A DNA stretch of 64,000 nt from Acidobacteriota bacterium (GTDB taxonomy: Bacteria > Acidobacteriota > Vicinamibacteria > Vicinamibacterales > SCN-69-37). A model generated the notes under the pieces. It saw only the letters and a program-made list of their open reading frames with translations. It did no database searches and was not told the DNA's origin. Below are positions 26,366-34,341 of this stretch, one piece after another. Within the stretch, counting starts at the first letter, position 1, and each line of letters opens with the position of its first letter. The DNA is taken from the NCBI GenBank assembly GCA_024653875.1, contig JANLHE010000192.1, forward strand, positions 1 to 64,000, given 5' to 3'. The translations under genes and the position numbers were made by a program.

Positions 26366-26387
26366 CCCATCATCGAAAGGAACCATC

Positions 26388-26735
26388 GTGAATCTGCTGA
26401 GTTCGTACAAACAACATCTTGCCGGGGCGCTCGTGGCGATTGCTCTGGTGCTCGCCACACTGATCGCCGTCTGGGGTCACGGGCAGTACAAAGCTGGCCA
26501 ACTGTCACACGCGCAGGCACAGGCGGCGGTCAATGTCCTGTTCCAGGCGGCTGATACCGAGTTTGTGATCACGGACGCGAACGGTCAAAAACGGCCCGCG
26601 ACGGTGGGGGAAATCCTCCAGGTGGTTGCCAAAGAACGCGTGGCCCAGTTCAAGCAGCAGCAGGCCCAGGCGGCGGCACGCGAGACCGCGGCGGCTCCAA
26701 GCCAACCCAAGCCAGGAGGCGGCGGTAGGCCGTAG
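26388..26735 (+). CDS. Single-pass membrane protein, possible i-spanin (Rz-like)
   Basis: A 115-residue product from GTG 26388, with AAGGA eight bases upstream; the longer in-frame ORF overlaps the protease and is not used. Residues 12-30 form a transmembrane segment (AGALVAIALVLATLIAVWG). The remainder is a soluble helical region rich in Ala and Gln (SHAQAQAAVNVLFQ, later FKQQQAQAAARE), ending in a Pro/Gly tail. An N-terminal anchor plus helical periplasmic part next to endolysin genes fits an i-spanin, but no family signature is seen. Confidence 0.45.
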   Translation: MNLLSSYKQHLAGALVAIALVLATLIAVWGHGQYKAGQLSHAQAQAAVNVLFQAADTEFVITDANGQKRPATVGEILQVVAKERVAQFKQQQAQAAARETAAAPSQPKPGGGGRP

Positions 26736-26786
26736 ATCTTCACCCGAGGAGATCACAGGGAAGGCCCGCACACGAAGGAGGACGGA

Positions 26787-26927
26787 ATGGTGACGATTCA
26801 AACGGTGCTGATTATTGCGGCGATGGCGCTGTCGTTTGTCGAAGTGTTCAAGTCGAAGGGCACGTCGGCCCTGGCGTGGGCGTGCCTGTGTCTGTCGGTG
26901 GCGTTGCTGCTGCCGCGGATTGGGTGA
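26787..26927 (+). CDS. 46-residue two-helix membrane protein, holin-like
   Basis: A tiny gene with a strong GAAGGAGG ribosome site six bases before the ATG. The product has two hydrophobic stretches (VLIIAAMALSFVEVF and LAWACLCLSVALLLP) joined by a short polar loop FKSKGTSA, a hairpin topology. It lies six bases before the next membrane gene and upstream of the endolysin. Size, topology and place suggest a small holin or antiholin; the function is inferred. Confidence 0.5.
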   Translation: MVTIQTVLIIAAMALSFVEVFKSKGTSALAWACLCLSVALLLPRIG

Positions 26928-26933
26928 CGGCTG

Positions 26934-27425
26934 ATGTCGCCTGATACCCGGCCTGTCGTGCGTGACGACTTCACGGACCTGTCGCGGCAGTTCTCTGATC
27001 GGTTTGAGCAATCCGATCAGGCCACGCATCGACTCATCACGGGTGTGAAAGATGAAATCGTTCGCCTGAACGGGAAGATCCAAGACGCGCATGTGAAGAT
27101 TGCCGGGCACGAGACAGCCCTCACGCTGGCGCATGAGCGGTTAGAGATGACAGCCAAGAGCGGGCATGAACTGCGATCGGTCCTCTCGGCGCAACAGACG
27201 CAGTTGGGGCATTCGTTGTTGCTGATCGAGCGCATCCAGAACCGAGCGGATACCGCCGATGCGAAGGCGGTGGACGCGGCGGCGCTCGCGGTGGATGTCG
27301 CCAGCAAGCTATCCGAGGCGCAAAAGAACGAGCGGTTCACGCTGGCGTCGGTGATCTGGATCGCCCTCACGGCGTCCGGCGCGGTCTACGGCATCATCCA
27401 GGCGATCATCGCCCTCAAGCCATGA
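26934..27425 (+). CDS. Coiled-coil protein with C-terminal membrane anchor, lysis cassette
   Basis: A 163-residue protein. Residues 10-125 are a charged coiled coil (RQFSDRFEQSDQATHRLITG, KIQDAHVKIAGHETALTLAH), and residues about 138-160 are a transmembrane helix (LASVIWIALTASGAVYGIIQ). This recalls XhlA-type hemolysin/holin partner proteins, which also combine a coil with a C-terminal anchor, but I cannot claim homology. Its stop overlaps the endolysin start as ATGA, so the two are probably made together. Confidence 0.5.
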   Translation: MSPDTRPVVRDDFTDLSRQFSDRFEQSDQATHRLITGVKDEIVRLNGKIQDAHVKIAGHETALTLAHERLEMTAKSGHELRSVLSAQQTQLGHSLLLIERIQNRADTADAKAVDAAALAVDVASKLSEAQKNERFTLASVIWIALTASGAVYGIIQAIIALKP

Positions 27426-27922
27426 CCACCGCCGCGCAAGACGAGATCGTCGCCAGGGTCCTAAAACGCGAAGGCGGCGTCAAGGACATTGGTGACGGTA
27501 AAGGCCTGACGCGATTCGGCCAGACGCCGGGCTGGCTGACGCAGTTCAACCTACTCGCGCCGACCAATGCCGGAGAGGCCGCTGATAACTACGTTGCGTG
27601 GCTGCGCAGGACGCGGCTGGACGTGGTGATTAGCGACCACGCCGATGCCTTGTCCGATGCCGTGATCGACTGGGCGGTGCATTCCGGGCACGTTACGCCC
27701 ATTAAGGCGCTCCAGCGCGTGCTGGGCGCGGCGCCGGATGGCGTGATGGGTCCTGAGACCGCACGACTCTTGGCCGCCGCTGACCGGCGCGTGCTGGCCG
27801 TAGGTATCATCGCGGACCGTGTGGAAATGATCGGGCGACTCATCAGCGGGAAGGTCAGCAACGCCCGATATGCGCACGGGTGGGCGCGGCGGATGGCCGA
27901 GCACATTCGGGCGCTGGGATGA
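27422..27922 (+). CDS. Endolysin, glycoside hydrolase 108 family
   Basis: A 166-residue peptidoglycan hydrolase. The N-terminal block VARVLKREGGVKDIGDGKGL then TRFG matches the GH108 pattern (VL.HEGG...D.GG.T..G), making Glu17 the likely catalytic residue. The C-terminal half (ALQRVLGAAPDGVMGPETAR) matches the peptidoglycan-binding 3 domain normally fused to GH108. Length is usual for the family. There is no signal peptide, so release should need the nearby holin-like proteins. It overlaps the genes on both sides (ATGA), in a compact lysis operon. Confidence 0.85.
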   Translation: MTTAAQDEIVARVLKREGGVKDIGDGKGLTRFGQTPGWLTQFNLLAPTNAGEAADNYVAWLRRTRLDVVISDHADALSDAVIDWAVHSGHVTPIKALQRVLGAAPDGVMGPETARLLAAADRRVLAVGIIADRVEMIGRLISGKVSNARYAHGWARRMAEHIRALG

Positions 27923-28143
27923 TGGCCGTCCACTACCGCCCGAAGGACGAACCCTGGCCCGGTGGCCGTGGCGTCTACGACTGGGCGCGCGGAGGATTTG
28001 TGCAAGTGCTGGAACGGGAAAGCGCGGGCCAGTACTTGGACCGCACGAGTCATTGGGTGATCGTGCCACGGCACGCGCCGGATGAACGATGCGCGTTGAA
28101 TGGGGGCCGGCAGGTGCGGGCCAAAAAGACGTTAGGTAACTGA
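27919..28143 (+). CDS. Small protein of unknown function
   Basis: A 74-residue product beginning at the ATGATG that overlaps the endolysin stop. It is Trp/Arg/Gly-rich (WPGGRGVYDWARGGFVQVLE, HWVIVPRHAPDE) with no membrane segment or known motif. Its coupling suggests a lysis-associated or accessory role, which is not shown by the sequence. Confidence 0.5.
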   Translation: MMAVHYRPKDEPWPGGRGVYDWARGGFVQVLERESAGQYLDRTSHWVIVPRHAPDERCALNGGRQVRAKKTLGN

Positions 28144-28170
28144 CGCGGCTGAGGCCGCAAGGAGACGGAC

Positions 28171-28986
28171 ATGGAAGGTGTATCGATTCTGCAGCTCACG
28201 TCGCTGACGACCATCGTCACGGCGTCGATCTTTCTGACGTGGGTGGCCAAGCGCGCGCTGGCCGAGGTGCCGATTGCCTCAAAAGTGCCGGTCTGGATCT
28301 ACACCGGTGCGATCGCGGCCGTGCTCACGTACATCGCCAACCGGGTGACTGGGACTCTGGAAGGTCAGACGGGTGTGCTGATGATCGACGCGGTGATCAA
28401 TGGCGCGCTGGCGTCTGGCATCCGCGAGTGGTTCACCGCCGGGACCAAGCCGCTGGAGGATTCCGGCACCGCTCGGAAGACGATCGCAGCCAATACTGAC
28501 GGGTCGGTCAAGCCACGGCTGGGCGTGATCGTGTTGCCGTTTCTGCTGGCCAGCGCCGTCGCCGCGTCGGCGTGTGGCGGACTGACCCCGGCCCCGGTGA
28601 CCCCCAATCCAACGGAGGCCCAGATTCAAGCCACGCGCGCGAAGGCGATTGAGATCGCCACGGCGGTGGAGTCGGTCGGGAATCTCGTGGTGGAGGCGCG
28701 ACGGTCCGCGAGTGCGGCTCATGCGGCCGGGCTGATAACGCTCGCCCAGCGGGACGCAGTAAATCAGGCCGTGATCGACTTGGAGCCCCGTGCCCACGCG
28801 GTGATCGACATCGCGGCCACGGTCACGACGGACCCGCAGTTGCGCTCTACGGTTCAGGCGTTGATGACCGTCATGGATGACTTTCTGGCGAAGCTGGCGG
28901 ATGGGAATGAGGCCATGCGGACGGTGGCCGTGTCCATTCGCACGGCGCTGCAAGTGGCGTCGATCTATCTGGGAGGTGGCCGATGA
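28171..28986 (+). CDS. Membrane protein with internal lipoprotein-like segment
   Basis: A 271-residue protein with a good AAGGAGA site. The first 90 residues hold three hydrophobic helices (about 12-30, 41-57, 68-84), as in small holins. Residues 118-137 (LGVIVLPFLLASAVAASACG) look like a lipoprotein signal with lipobox Cys135, in the middle of the protein. The rest is a soluble helical domain (IEIATAVESVGNLVVEARRS, then ALMTVMDDFLAKLADGNEA). A GTG at 28525 could start a separate 153-residue lipoprotein, i.e. an o-spanin-like product inside the gene, but no clear ribosome site precedes it. Either a fusion or an embedded gene. Confidence 0.5.
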   Translation: MEGVSILQLTSLTTIVTASIFLTWVAKRALAEVPIASKVPVWIYTGAIAAVLTYIANRVTGTLEGQTGVLMIDAVINGALASGIREWFTAGTKPLEDSGTARKTIAANTDGSVKPRLGVIVLPFLLASAVAASACGGLTPAPVTPNPTEAQIQATRAKAIEIATAVESVGNLVVEARRSASAAHAAGLITLAQRDAVNQAVIDLEPRAHAVIDIAATVTTDPQLRSTVQALMTVMDDFLAKLADGNEAMRTVAVSIRTALQVASIYLGGGR

Positions 28987-29300
28987 ACGCCAAAGGTATC
29001 GTTACGCATCTGCTGGGGTTGGCGGCGCGGTTTGTCGACACGGATGGCGACGGCCGGGTTGAGATCAGCGACATTCCCGGCGCGCTGGCTAAGGCCGCGT
29101 CGTTGCGGGCTTCCGGCTTGGCGTTGATTCGCTCAGGGGAGGCCACGCTGGAGGCGATTCGCGCGGCCGCGCAGGCGGATTCCTTGACGTCGGGCGGGGT
29201 GCCGGTCACGGCCGCCGACGTGGAAGCGGCGTGGGTGAGGGCGAAGGTGCCGTTCAGCACGGCTGCCGATGAAGCCCGCGCCGAGTTGGCGAAGGGCTGA
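28983..29300 (+). CDS. Small protein with an EF-hand-like loop
   Basis: A 105-residue protein starting in an ATGA overlap. Residues 19-30 read DTDGDGRVEISD, a near-canonical EF-hand calcium loop (acidic at 1, 3, 5, Gly at 6, hydrophobic at 8; Asp instead of Glu at 12). A second loop is not visible. The rest is Ala-rich helix (LAKAASLRASGLALIRSGEA). Such loops occur in phage and cell-surface proteins. Calcium binding is likely from the motif; the role in the particle or in lysis is unknown. Confidence 0.55.
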   Translation: MNAKGIVTHLLGLAARFVDTDGDGRVEISDIPGALAKAASLRASGLALIRSGEATLEAIRAAAQADSLTSGGVPVTAADVEAAWVRAKVPFSTAADEARAELAKG

Positions 29301-29303
29301 CCG

Positions 29304-31733
29304 ATGCGGATCCAACCCGGCACCGGACGGGTCGCCCACGGCATCGCTGGGGACGGCGTGTACGTGGATGGCGTCCGCGTCCCTGGCCAGCCGCCGACCT
29401 CCGGGATGCCCGATTGGTGGGGCGGCCGGGCGATCTACGTCGCCGCCGATGGCCGCGCCCTGCGGTCCTGTGCAGCTGATGGGTCCGATGATCGCGCGGT
29501 AGCTGACGGCCCTGTCGCCTTCGTCCGCGCGTCTCGGCACGGCTGGGCCGCGTGGCATGACACCCGAGGCGTCTGGACCTCGTGGGGGCTGTCACTGCCC
29601 TTCGCGGTGTTGCTGGACATGGCGCCCGATGGCGCGCTCGTGGTTGGAGACGACTATCAATCCGGCGTGGGCCTGAGCGTCCACATGCCGGGGATGGCAC
29701 ACCCGGTCTGGAAGATACCCGATGCGCGGCCGGTGCTGCGCTTCCCGTACTCGCAAGTCTCCGCGCTCAGTGTGGATCGCGTCATGTGGATCGAACAGAA
29801 CGGGCGGGTGATTCGGAGCCTGAGCTTCCGCCCGCTGTCGCTGCCCTGGACGGCGCTCCATCCGACGTTGTGCGAAGTCAGCGGGCAAGTGTGGCTGACC
29901 ACGCTGCGTGCCGAGGACGATGCGGTGATTGCGGTGCCGTGGGCCTTTGATGGGCGAGGGGTGACGCAGATCCCCGGAGGCTATGGGCCAGCCTGGGACG
30001 GGGGAGGCCTGCTGCACTGGAGCGTCGGCGCCGGGGAATTGCCCGAGGACATGCGCCAGCGCGTCGTCACGGCGGCGGACGTCGGGCCGATTCCTGCCGT
30101 GGCGCTTCCCCCGGTTGTTGTTCCACCTTCCCCTCCGCCCCCGGCGCCTACTCCCGAACTCCCACGCCTGGGCGTCACCATCGACCACTACACGCCCGGT
30201 GGCCCTGCCCCCTTCCACCTGACCGCCGATTACCACGTCGAAGGCCACGGCCATGCCCCGGTCCAGGTCTACCTCACGCTGGACGGTCAGCGCGTGGCGA
30301 TGGAAACCGAGCCGGCCGGCCAGCTCGAAACGACGATCACCGAGCCGGGCGAATACCGCCTTGGGGCTGTAGTCGATTGTGCCGGCCGACGGGCACAGAC
30401 CGGCGCCGTGCGGATCGTGCGGGTGCAAACGCCGGTAATTGTGCCTCCGATCCCGCCTGTGACACCCGTTGCGACCGGCCGCGATGCCTACACCGTGGCC
30501 GCACAAGAGGCTCGAGCCGAACTCGCCGCGCCCGTGGAGCCGCCTGAGCCACCGACACCAGACGATCAGATCCCAGCGTCGGTCTGGCGCACGATCCGGC
30601 GAGTCATTGCGGCGTTGCCGTTTCCGCACGGGGACGGATCGGAGGCGTATATCCAAACGCTACGAGAGTGGACCCGCCGGCTGTGTGAACAATTGCGGTA
30701 CACCCACGGGCCGGAGTGGGGGCACAAGGCAACGTCCCCTGGGGCGCCGCCCTCGAAGGAGTCGATCGCGCGCAAGATCGGCCCTGATTTGCACGTGTGG
30801 GACATGCTGATTGGCGCGTCCTCGGGTGCCCCTCGGTTATCAGATCAGCCCAGTCACTACCACGTCAACGACCAGCACTTCATCGCTGTCGATCCGGTGG
30901 ACCATCTGGCGGCCGTCGTGCCGCCGCCGGCGCGCGCGCAGATCCCCCAGCCGTGGATCGGCCTGACCGCGTTTGACCTGGGGGTGCGTCTTGAGTCCGG
31001 CGACCGTCGCTGGGTTGAGATGATGGCAGCGGCAGGGTTTACGGTGGCGCGGGTGGTGGTGGCGTCGGTGTATCGCACAGTACGCACCCCAGCCGATGGC
31101 CTTCGCCAGTTGCCCTTAACGCTCGCGGCATTGGCCGGCGCGGGGTTAAAAGCAGAAGTCGTCGTCTTGGTGGACACCCGCGACTACGACATGACGCGAT
31201 CCGTGATGCGCGACTACCTCCGTGCGGTCATGGCGATTTGCCAGCAGTCTCCGTCCGCGATTGCCGGGATTGAGATCGCCAATGAAAGCACACACAGCAC
31301 GCAAGTGATCGACTTGGCCGATCCGGTGTTTCTTCGGGAGTTATCCGAGTTGGTGCCTCAGCAGTTTGCGATCTCGTGGGGGAGTTCGCACGGCGGCGAA
31401 GCGCCCTACATTGGGCAGGGCTCCTACATCACCCACCACGCGGATCGCGACAGGTCACCCGAAGAGAACGCGGGCGTGATGGCTGAGGCCCAACGGGTAT
31501 CAGGGCAACTCGTCATTGACGATGAGGCGTTGGGGATTGCTGAGACACAGCGACCTGGCGCACGCACCGACGATCCGGCTTATGGGGAACGTCAGGCACG
31601 GGCGGCACGGGTGCACAGGCTCGGCGGAGTCACTTTGCACATTGAGGCAGGGCTGGCGGCGAACGTCGATCTGTTGGGGTCTGTGCAGCGTGAGGCGATC
31701 ACGCGGTTTGTGGCGGCCATGAGGGCGCGGTGA
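29304..31733 (+). CDS. Multidomain protein with C-terminal glycosidase-like TIM-barrel region
   Basis: An 809-residue protein. Residues 1-240 have repeated short beta strands (GDGVYVDGVRV, GRAIYVAADGRAL, WAAWHDTRGVWTSWG) like a small beta-propeller. A Pro linker (about 270-285) leads to a beta domain (VTIDHYTPGGPAPFHLTADY), then a second linker and a small alpha domain. Residues about 550-809 look like a (beta/alpha)8 hydrolase of the GH-A type: GIEIANES with Asn660-Glu661 as possible acid/base and VIDDEALGI with Glu741 as possible nucleophile. This could be a virion or secreted glycan-degrading enzyme acting at adsorption. The family is not certain and the assignment rests on motif layout. 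Confidence 0.5.
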   Translation: MRIQPGTGRVAHGIAGDGVYVDGVRVPGQPPTSGMPDWWGGRAIYVAADGRALRSCAADGSDDRAVADGPVAFVRASRHGWAAWHDTRGVWTSWGLSLPFAVLLDMAPDGALVVGDDYQSGVGLSVHMPGMAHPVWKIPDARPVLRFPYSQVSALSVDRVMWIEQNGRVIRSLSFRPLSLPWTALHPTLCEVSGQVWLTTLRAEDDAVIAVPWAFDGRGVTQIPGGYGPAWDGGGLLHWSVGAGELPEDMRQRVVTAADVGPIPAVALPPVVVPPSPPPPAPTPELPRLGVTIDHYTPGGPAPFHLTADYHVEGHGHAPVQVYLTLDGQRVAMETEPAGQLETTITEPGEYRLGAVVDCAGRRAQTGAVRIVRVQTPVIVPPIPPVTPVATGRDAYTVAAQEARAELAAPVEPPEPPTPDDQIPASVWRTIRRVIAALPFPHGDGSEAYIQTLREWTRRLCEQLRYTHGPEWGHKATSPGAPPSKESIARKIGPDLHVWDMLIGASSGAPRLSDQPSHYHVNDQHFIAVDPVDHLAAVVPPPARAQIPQPWIGLTAFDLGVRLESGDRRWVEMMAAAGFTVARVVVASVYRTVRTPADGLRQLPLTLAALAGAGLKAEVVVLVDTRDYDMTRSVMRDYLRAVMAICQQSPSAIAGIEIANESTHSTQVIDLADPVFLRELSELVPQQFAISWGSSHGGEAPYIGQGSYITHHADRDRSPEENAGVMAEAQRVSGQLVIDDEALGIAETQRPGARTDDPAYGERQARAARVHRLGGVTLHIEAGLAANVDLLGSVQREAITRFVAAMRAR

Positions 31734-31981
31734 GTCCACGCGACTACAGCCGATTGTTCGGCCGCGCCTTCCTACTGGTGGCACTCGTGGCGTGGAATGT
31801 CCGCAACGTGGCGCAAGGGGAGTTCGGGCTGGCCTTCCTGACCGGCACACTGGTCAGTTGGGTCTGGTGGGCCAACAGCCGATCCGCCGCCCACTCGGAC
31901 GCCCGGTATGCCCGGCACGTCTACGCGCTCGGTGCTGGACTCGGCACGGTGTTCGGCGTGTGGATTGGGGGGCACTGGTGA
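31730..31981 (+). CDS. Small membrane protein
   Basis: An 83-residue protein from a GTG that overlaps the preceding stop (GTGA). It has three hydrophobic segments (AFLLVALVAWNV, FGLAFLTGTLVSWVWWA and YALGAGLGTVFGVWIGG). No family is recognised. Position after a possible cell-wall enzyme hints at an envelope role. Confidence 0.5.
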   Translation: MSPRDYSRLFGRAFLLVALVAWNVRNVAQGEFGLAFLTGTLVSWVWWANSRSAAHSDARYARHVYALGAGLGTVFGVWIGGHW

Positions 31982-32229
31982 GGCGACTCGCCGCGTGGCT
32001 TCGGCGCGTGGCCGATTGGCTGGATACTGAAACGCATGCTGAAACGATTGTCCCGAACGGGAACGCCGTGCCCGATCTGTGCAGCACGCCCCTGTCCATT
32101 GTCCCGAACGGGATGACCGGGCGGCCTTGCGGTATCCCCGCACAAACACCGCAAACGCCGCACACCCGCGTCAGCGCCTGGGGCGTGGACGACACGATAC
32201 AGGAGCGACATGGCGACCAAACGATCTGA
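31978..32229 (+). CDS. Small protein with amphipathic N-terminal helix, function unknown
   Basis: An 83-residue product from GTG 31978 in a GTGA overlap; the ORF extends upstream but would overlap the membrane gene. The N terminus (MRRLAAWLRRVADWLD) is an amphipathic basic helix. The middle contains an in-frame 17-codon repeat giving IVPNG twice. It overlaps the phosphoesterase start by 20 bases. Coding status rests on the overlap pattern. Confidence 0.4.
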   Translation: MRRLAAWLRRVADWLDTETHAETIVPNGNAVPDLCSTPLSIVPNGMTGRPCGIPAQTPQTPHTRVSAWGVDDTIQERHGDQTI

Positions 32230-33115
32230 TCGTGTGACCACGAAAGTGGGTCGCAAGTGGGCCATGCGCGAACACGCCCGCAACATCCACGTCATCACCA
32301 TCAAGTTGGACCGCGTGGGCGACTCGCAAGCCTGCCTCCTGCAATCCGATGTCCATTGGGACAACCCCCACTGCAAGCAGGACTTGTTCTATCAGCACCT
32401 GGACGAAGCGTTAGCGCGTGACGCCCCGGTGCTGGACAACGGCGACTTCTATTGTGCGATGCAGGGGAAATGGGACAAACGCGCCAACAAAAACGACCTC
32501 CGGCCGGAGCATCAACGCGCCGACTACCTTGATGCGCTCGTGTCTACGGCGGCGGAAAAACTGAAACCCTATCGCAGCGTCCTGACAGTGCGGGGTCAGG
32601 GCAACCACGAAACTTCCGTGGCGCGACACCATGAGACCAATCTCTGTGAGCGCCTCACGGAGCGCATCAAAGCCTACGGGAACACGCCGGTTGCGCTGGG
32701 GGGCTATTCCGGGTACGTGGTGTTTGTGGTGGAGCTGCACAATGGAACGCGGGTGCCCTTCAAAATGCATTATCTGCACGGGCACGGGGGCGGCGGGGCC
32801 GTGACGCGCGGTGTGATTCAGACGAACCGGCACGCGGTCTATCTGGCCGACGCCGACATCATTTGGACTGGGCATTCACATGACGCTTGGCAGGTGCCGA
32901 TTGCCCGCGTGCGTTTAAATCAGGACAACACGAAGATCGTCCACTCGAACCAGTACCACCTCAGCACGCCCGGCTACAAGGAAGAATGGCAGGACGGGTA
33001 CGAGGGCTGGCACGTCGAACGCGGGGCACCGCCGAAACCCACAGGGGCCGCGTGGCTCACGTTCAAGTATGCGTCCACCGCGCACGCCACGTTTGAGATC
33101 ACCGAGGCAAAGTAA
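32210..33115 (+). CDS. Calcineurin-like metallophosphoesterase
   Basis: A 301-residue enzyme with all the metal motifs of the family: DVH at 47-49, GD at 78-79 (LDNGDFYC), GNHE at 131-134, then HGHGGGG and GHSHD in the second half. These are known to bind two metal ions and hydrolyse phosphomono- or diesters in nucleotides, nucleic acids or proteins; the substrate cannot be told. The ATG at 32210 has GGAGCGAC before it. There is no signal peptide, so it acts inside the cell. The tnpB element begins directly after its stop, so it probably once continued into the C39-like gene as one operon. Confidence 0.85.
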   Translation: MATKRSDRVTTKVGRKWAMREHARNIHVITIKLDRVGDSQACLLQSDVHWDNPHCKQDLFYQHLDEALARDAPVLDNGDFYCAMQGKWDKRANKNDLRPEHQRADYLDALVSTAAEKLKPYRSVLTVRGQGNHETSVARHHETNLCERLTERIKAYGNTPVALGGYSGYVVFVVELHNGTRVPFKMHYLHGHGGGGAVTRGVIQTNRHAVYLADADIIWTGHSHDAWQVPIARVRLNQDNTKIVHSNQYHLSTPGYKEEWQDGYEGWHVERGAPPKPTGAAWLTFKYASTAHATFEITEAK

Positions 33116-33116
33116 A

Positions 33117-33260
33117 CATCTCCACGGCTGAAGCCGGGAGCTTTCCACCTAGGCCGCGAGGCCTGGCAGTTCTGAGGCTGGTTTACAGGCAGCCTGAGCC
33201 CGAGACGCGATGTTCCGGGCGGCGTTGAAATCGGCGGATATGGAGTGGTCGCAATGCAGA
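33117..33260 (-). ncRNA. Candidate omega (guide) RNA of the tnpB element
   Basis: In known elements the guide RNA covers the end of tnpB and the right-end hairpin and runs out into flanking DNA. Here that means the 3' part of tnpB to the hairpin at 33120-33140. The next 20 or so bases leftward would be the guide, falling in the last codons of the phosphoesterase gene. This is placed by analogy with the family; start and end are approximate. Confidence 0.35.
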
Positions 33261-34237
33261 CAGCGAAATTCGGCTTGGCTCTTTCGGTTGCCCTTCTCAC
33301 AGTGGCCGCATTGACTACAGGTGCGACTCGTGTTGCGGGGATCGACGGCGACGACACGCACGCCCGCCAGTGCCGCCTTGTACTCGACGAAGGCCCTGAG
33401 TTGTGCAAAGGCCCAGCCGCCCTGTCGGTTGCGTTGCTTCCGCCGAACCGTGGCCCGCTCGCGGATATGCGTCAAGTCTTCCACGCCGATCCCGCGCGCC
33501 GTGTCTTTGGCGGCCTGAACAATCTGTTTACTGATGCAGTGGTTCTCGTGCCGTCGGAATCTCGACTCCTTCTTTGCGATTCGCTTCAGTTTCTTTTTTG
33601 CTCCCCGCGTGTTCCGTCGTTGCAAGGCGCGTCGTTGCTTCGTGTGCTTCCGCCGGACGCGCTCGACAGCCTCGCCGGTGTGCGTCGTGCCGTCACTGTC
33701 GGTCGCCAAGTTCACGATGCCAAGATCCACGCCAAGGAAATCAGCGGGTTCAATCGGCGCACCGTCAGGAACAGTAATGCTCGCGTAGAGGTAGAACTGC
33801 CCATCGCGCAGGACCAGATCGACCTGTCCCTTCATGCGGTCAAAGCGTTGCCGTTGGTACTCGCCGTAGATCAAGGGCACCAACTCCCGGCCGTCCAATG
33901 TCAGCAGGCTCACGGTGTCCATGCCTTTGAAGGACATCAAACGTTCGTCATACGTCATCGCGCCATCGGGCCGGAAGACGGGGCAGACCGTCTTGTCACG
34001 GGCGAAGTACTCGACGGCCTTGCCGATGGCGCGCACCGCCATTTGACTCGACAGTCCGAACTTCTCCCGGAGTTGGTAGTACGTCAGCCGATGGATGCTC
34101 GGTTGACTCCGCAGGCCCGCCTCGAAGCCGACGCGCGCGGCATAGGTGGCGGCGGCGTTGAAGGCGCGCATCGTGGCCCGCAATTGCGCGGCTTGCTTAG
34201 CGGTCGGCAGCAGGCGCAATTGCAAAGTCAGAACCAT
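33149..34237 (-). CDS. tnpB: TnpB, RNA-guided nuclease of IS605 group
   Basis: A 362-residue protein beginning at MVLTLQLRLLPTAKQ; the longer ORF upstream lies in the element's left end and is ignored. TnpB is known as an RNA-guided DNA nuclease and the ancestor of Cas12. The RuvC residues appear intact: Asp171 (FLGVDLGIVNLA), Glu253 (GVEDLTHIRER), Asp336 (ADFNAARNIA). The zinc ribbon has Cys307, Cys310, Cys326 and Cys329 (CSQC and CLHC). Length and order of parts are normal for the family. No clear ribosome site precedes the start. It is oriented against its neighbours. Confidence 0.9.
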   Translation of the reverse strand: MVLTLQLRLLPTAKQAAQLRATMRAFNAAATYAARVGFEAGLRSQPSIHRLTYYQLREKFGLSSQMAVRAIGKAVEYFARDKTVCPVFRPDGAMTYDERLMSFKGMDTVSLLTLDGRELVPLIYGEYQRQRFDRMKGQVDLVLRDGQFYLYASITVPDGAPIEPADFLGVDLGIVNLATDSDGTTHTGEAVERVRRKHTKQRRALQRRNTRGAKKKLKRIAKKESRFRRHENHCISKQIVQAAKDTARGIGVEDLTHIRERATVRRKQRNRQGGWAFAQLRAFVEYKAALAGVRVVAVDPRNTSRTCSQCGHCEKGNRKSQAEFRCLHCDHSISADFNAARNIASRAQAACKPASELPGLAA

Positions 34238-34341
34238 ACGGATATTGTAGGACTTATACTGTCCGTAAGTCAACCCACCGACCGAGAGGGGCGACTCTCC
34301 TCCCCACAGCTTAAGCTGGGGGTTTCCGTGTCGTCCATGCG

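Larger units (their letters stand above)
33117..34325 (-). mobile_element. IS605-type tnpB-only element with both hairpin ends
   Basis: The element contains one leftward tnpB gene and two end hairpins. Right end, 33120-33140: CTCC, a bulged A, CGGCT, two loop bases, AGCCG, GGAG. Left end, 34302-34322: CCCC, a bulged A, then CAGCTT pairing AAGCTG and GGGG. Subterminal palindromes of this kind are known to be recognised by TnpA of the IS200/IS605 group. No tnpA is present, so mobility would need a transposase in trans. No target-site duplication is expected for this family. The element lies between the phosphoesterase and C39-like genes and breaks neither. Confidence 0.8.

Noticed and set aside
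32047..32113. Direct repeat ATTGTCCCGAACGGGA twice as an operator pair.
   Set aside because: The copies are 51 bases apart and in frame (IVPNG), so a protein-level duplication is enough; no promoter lies nearby.
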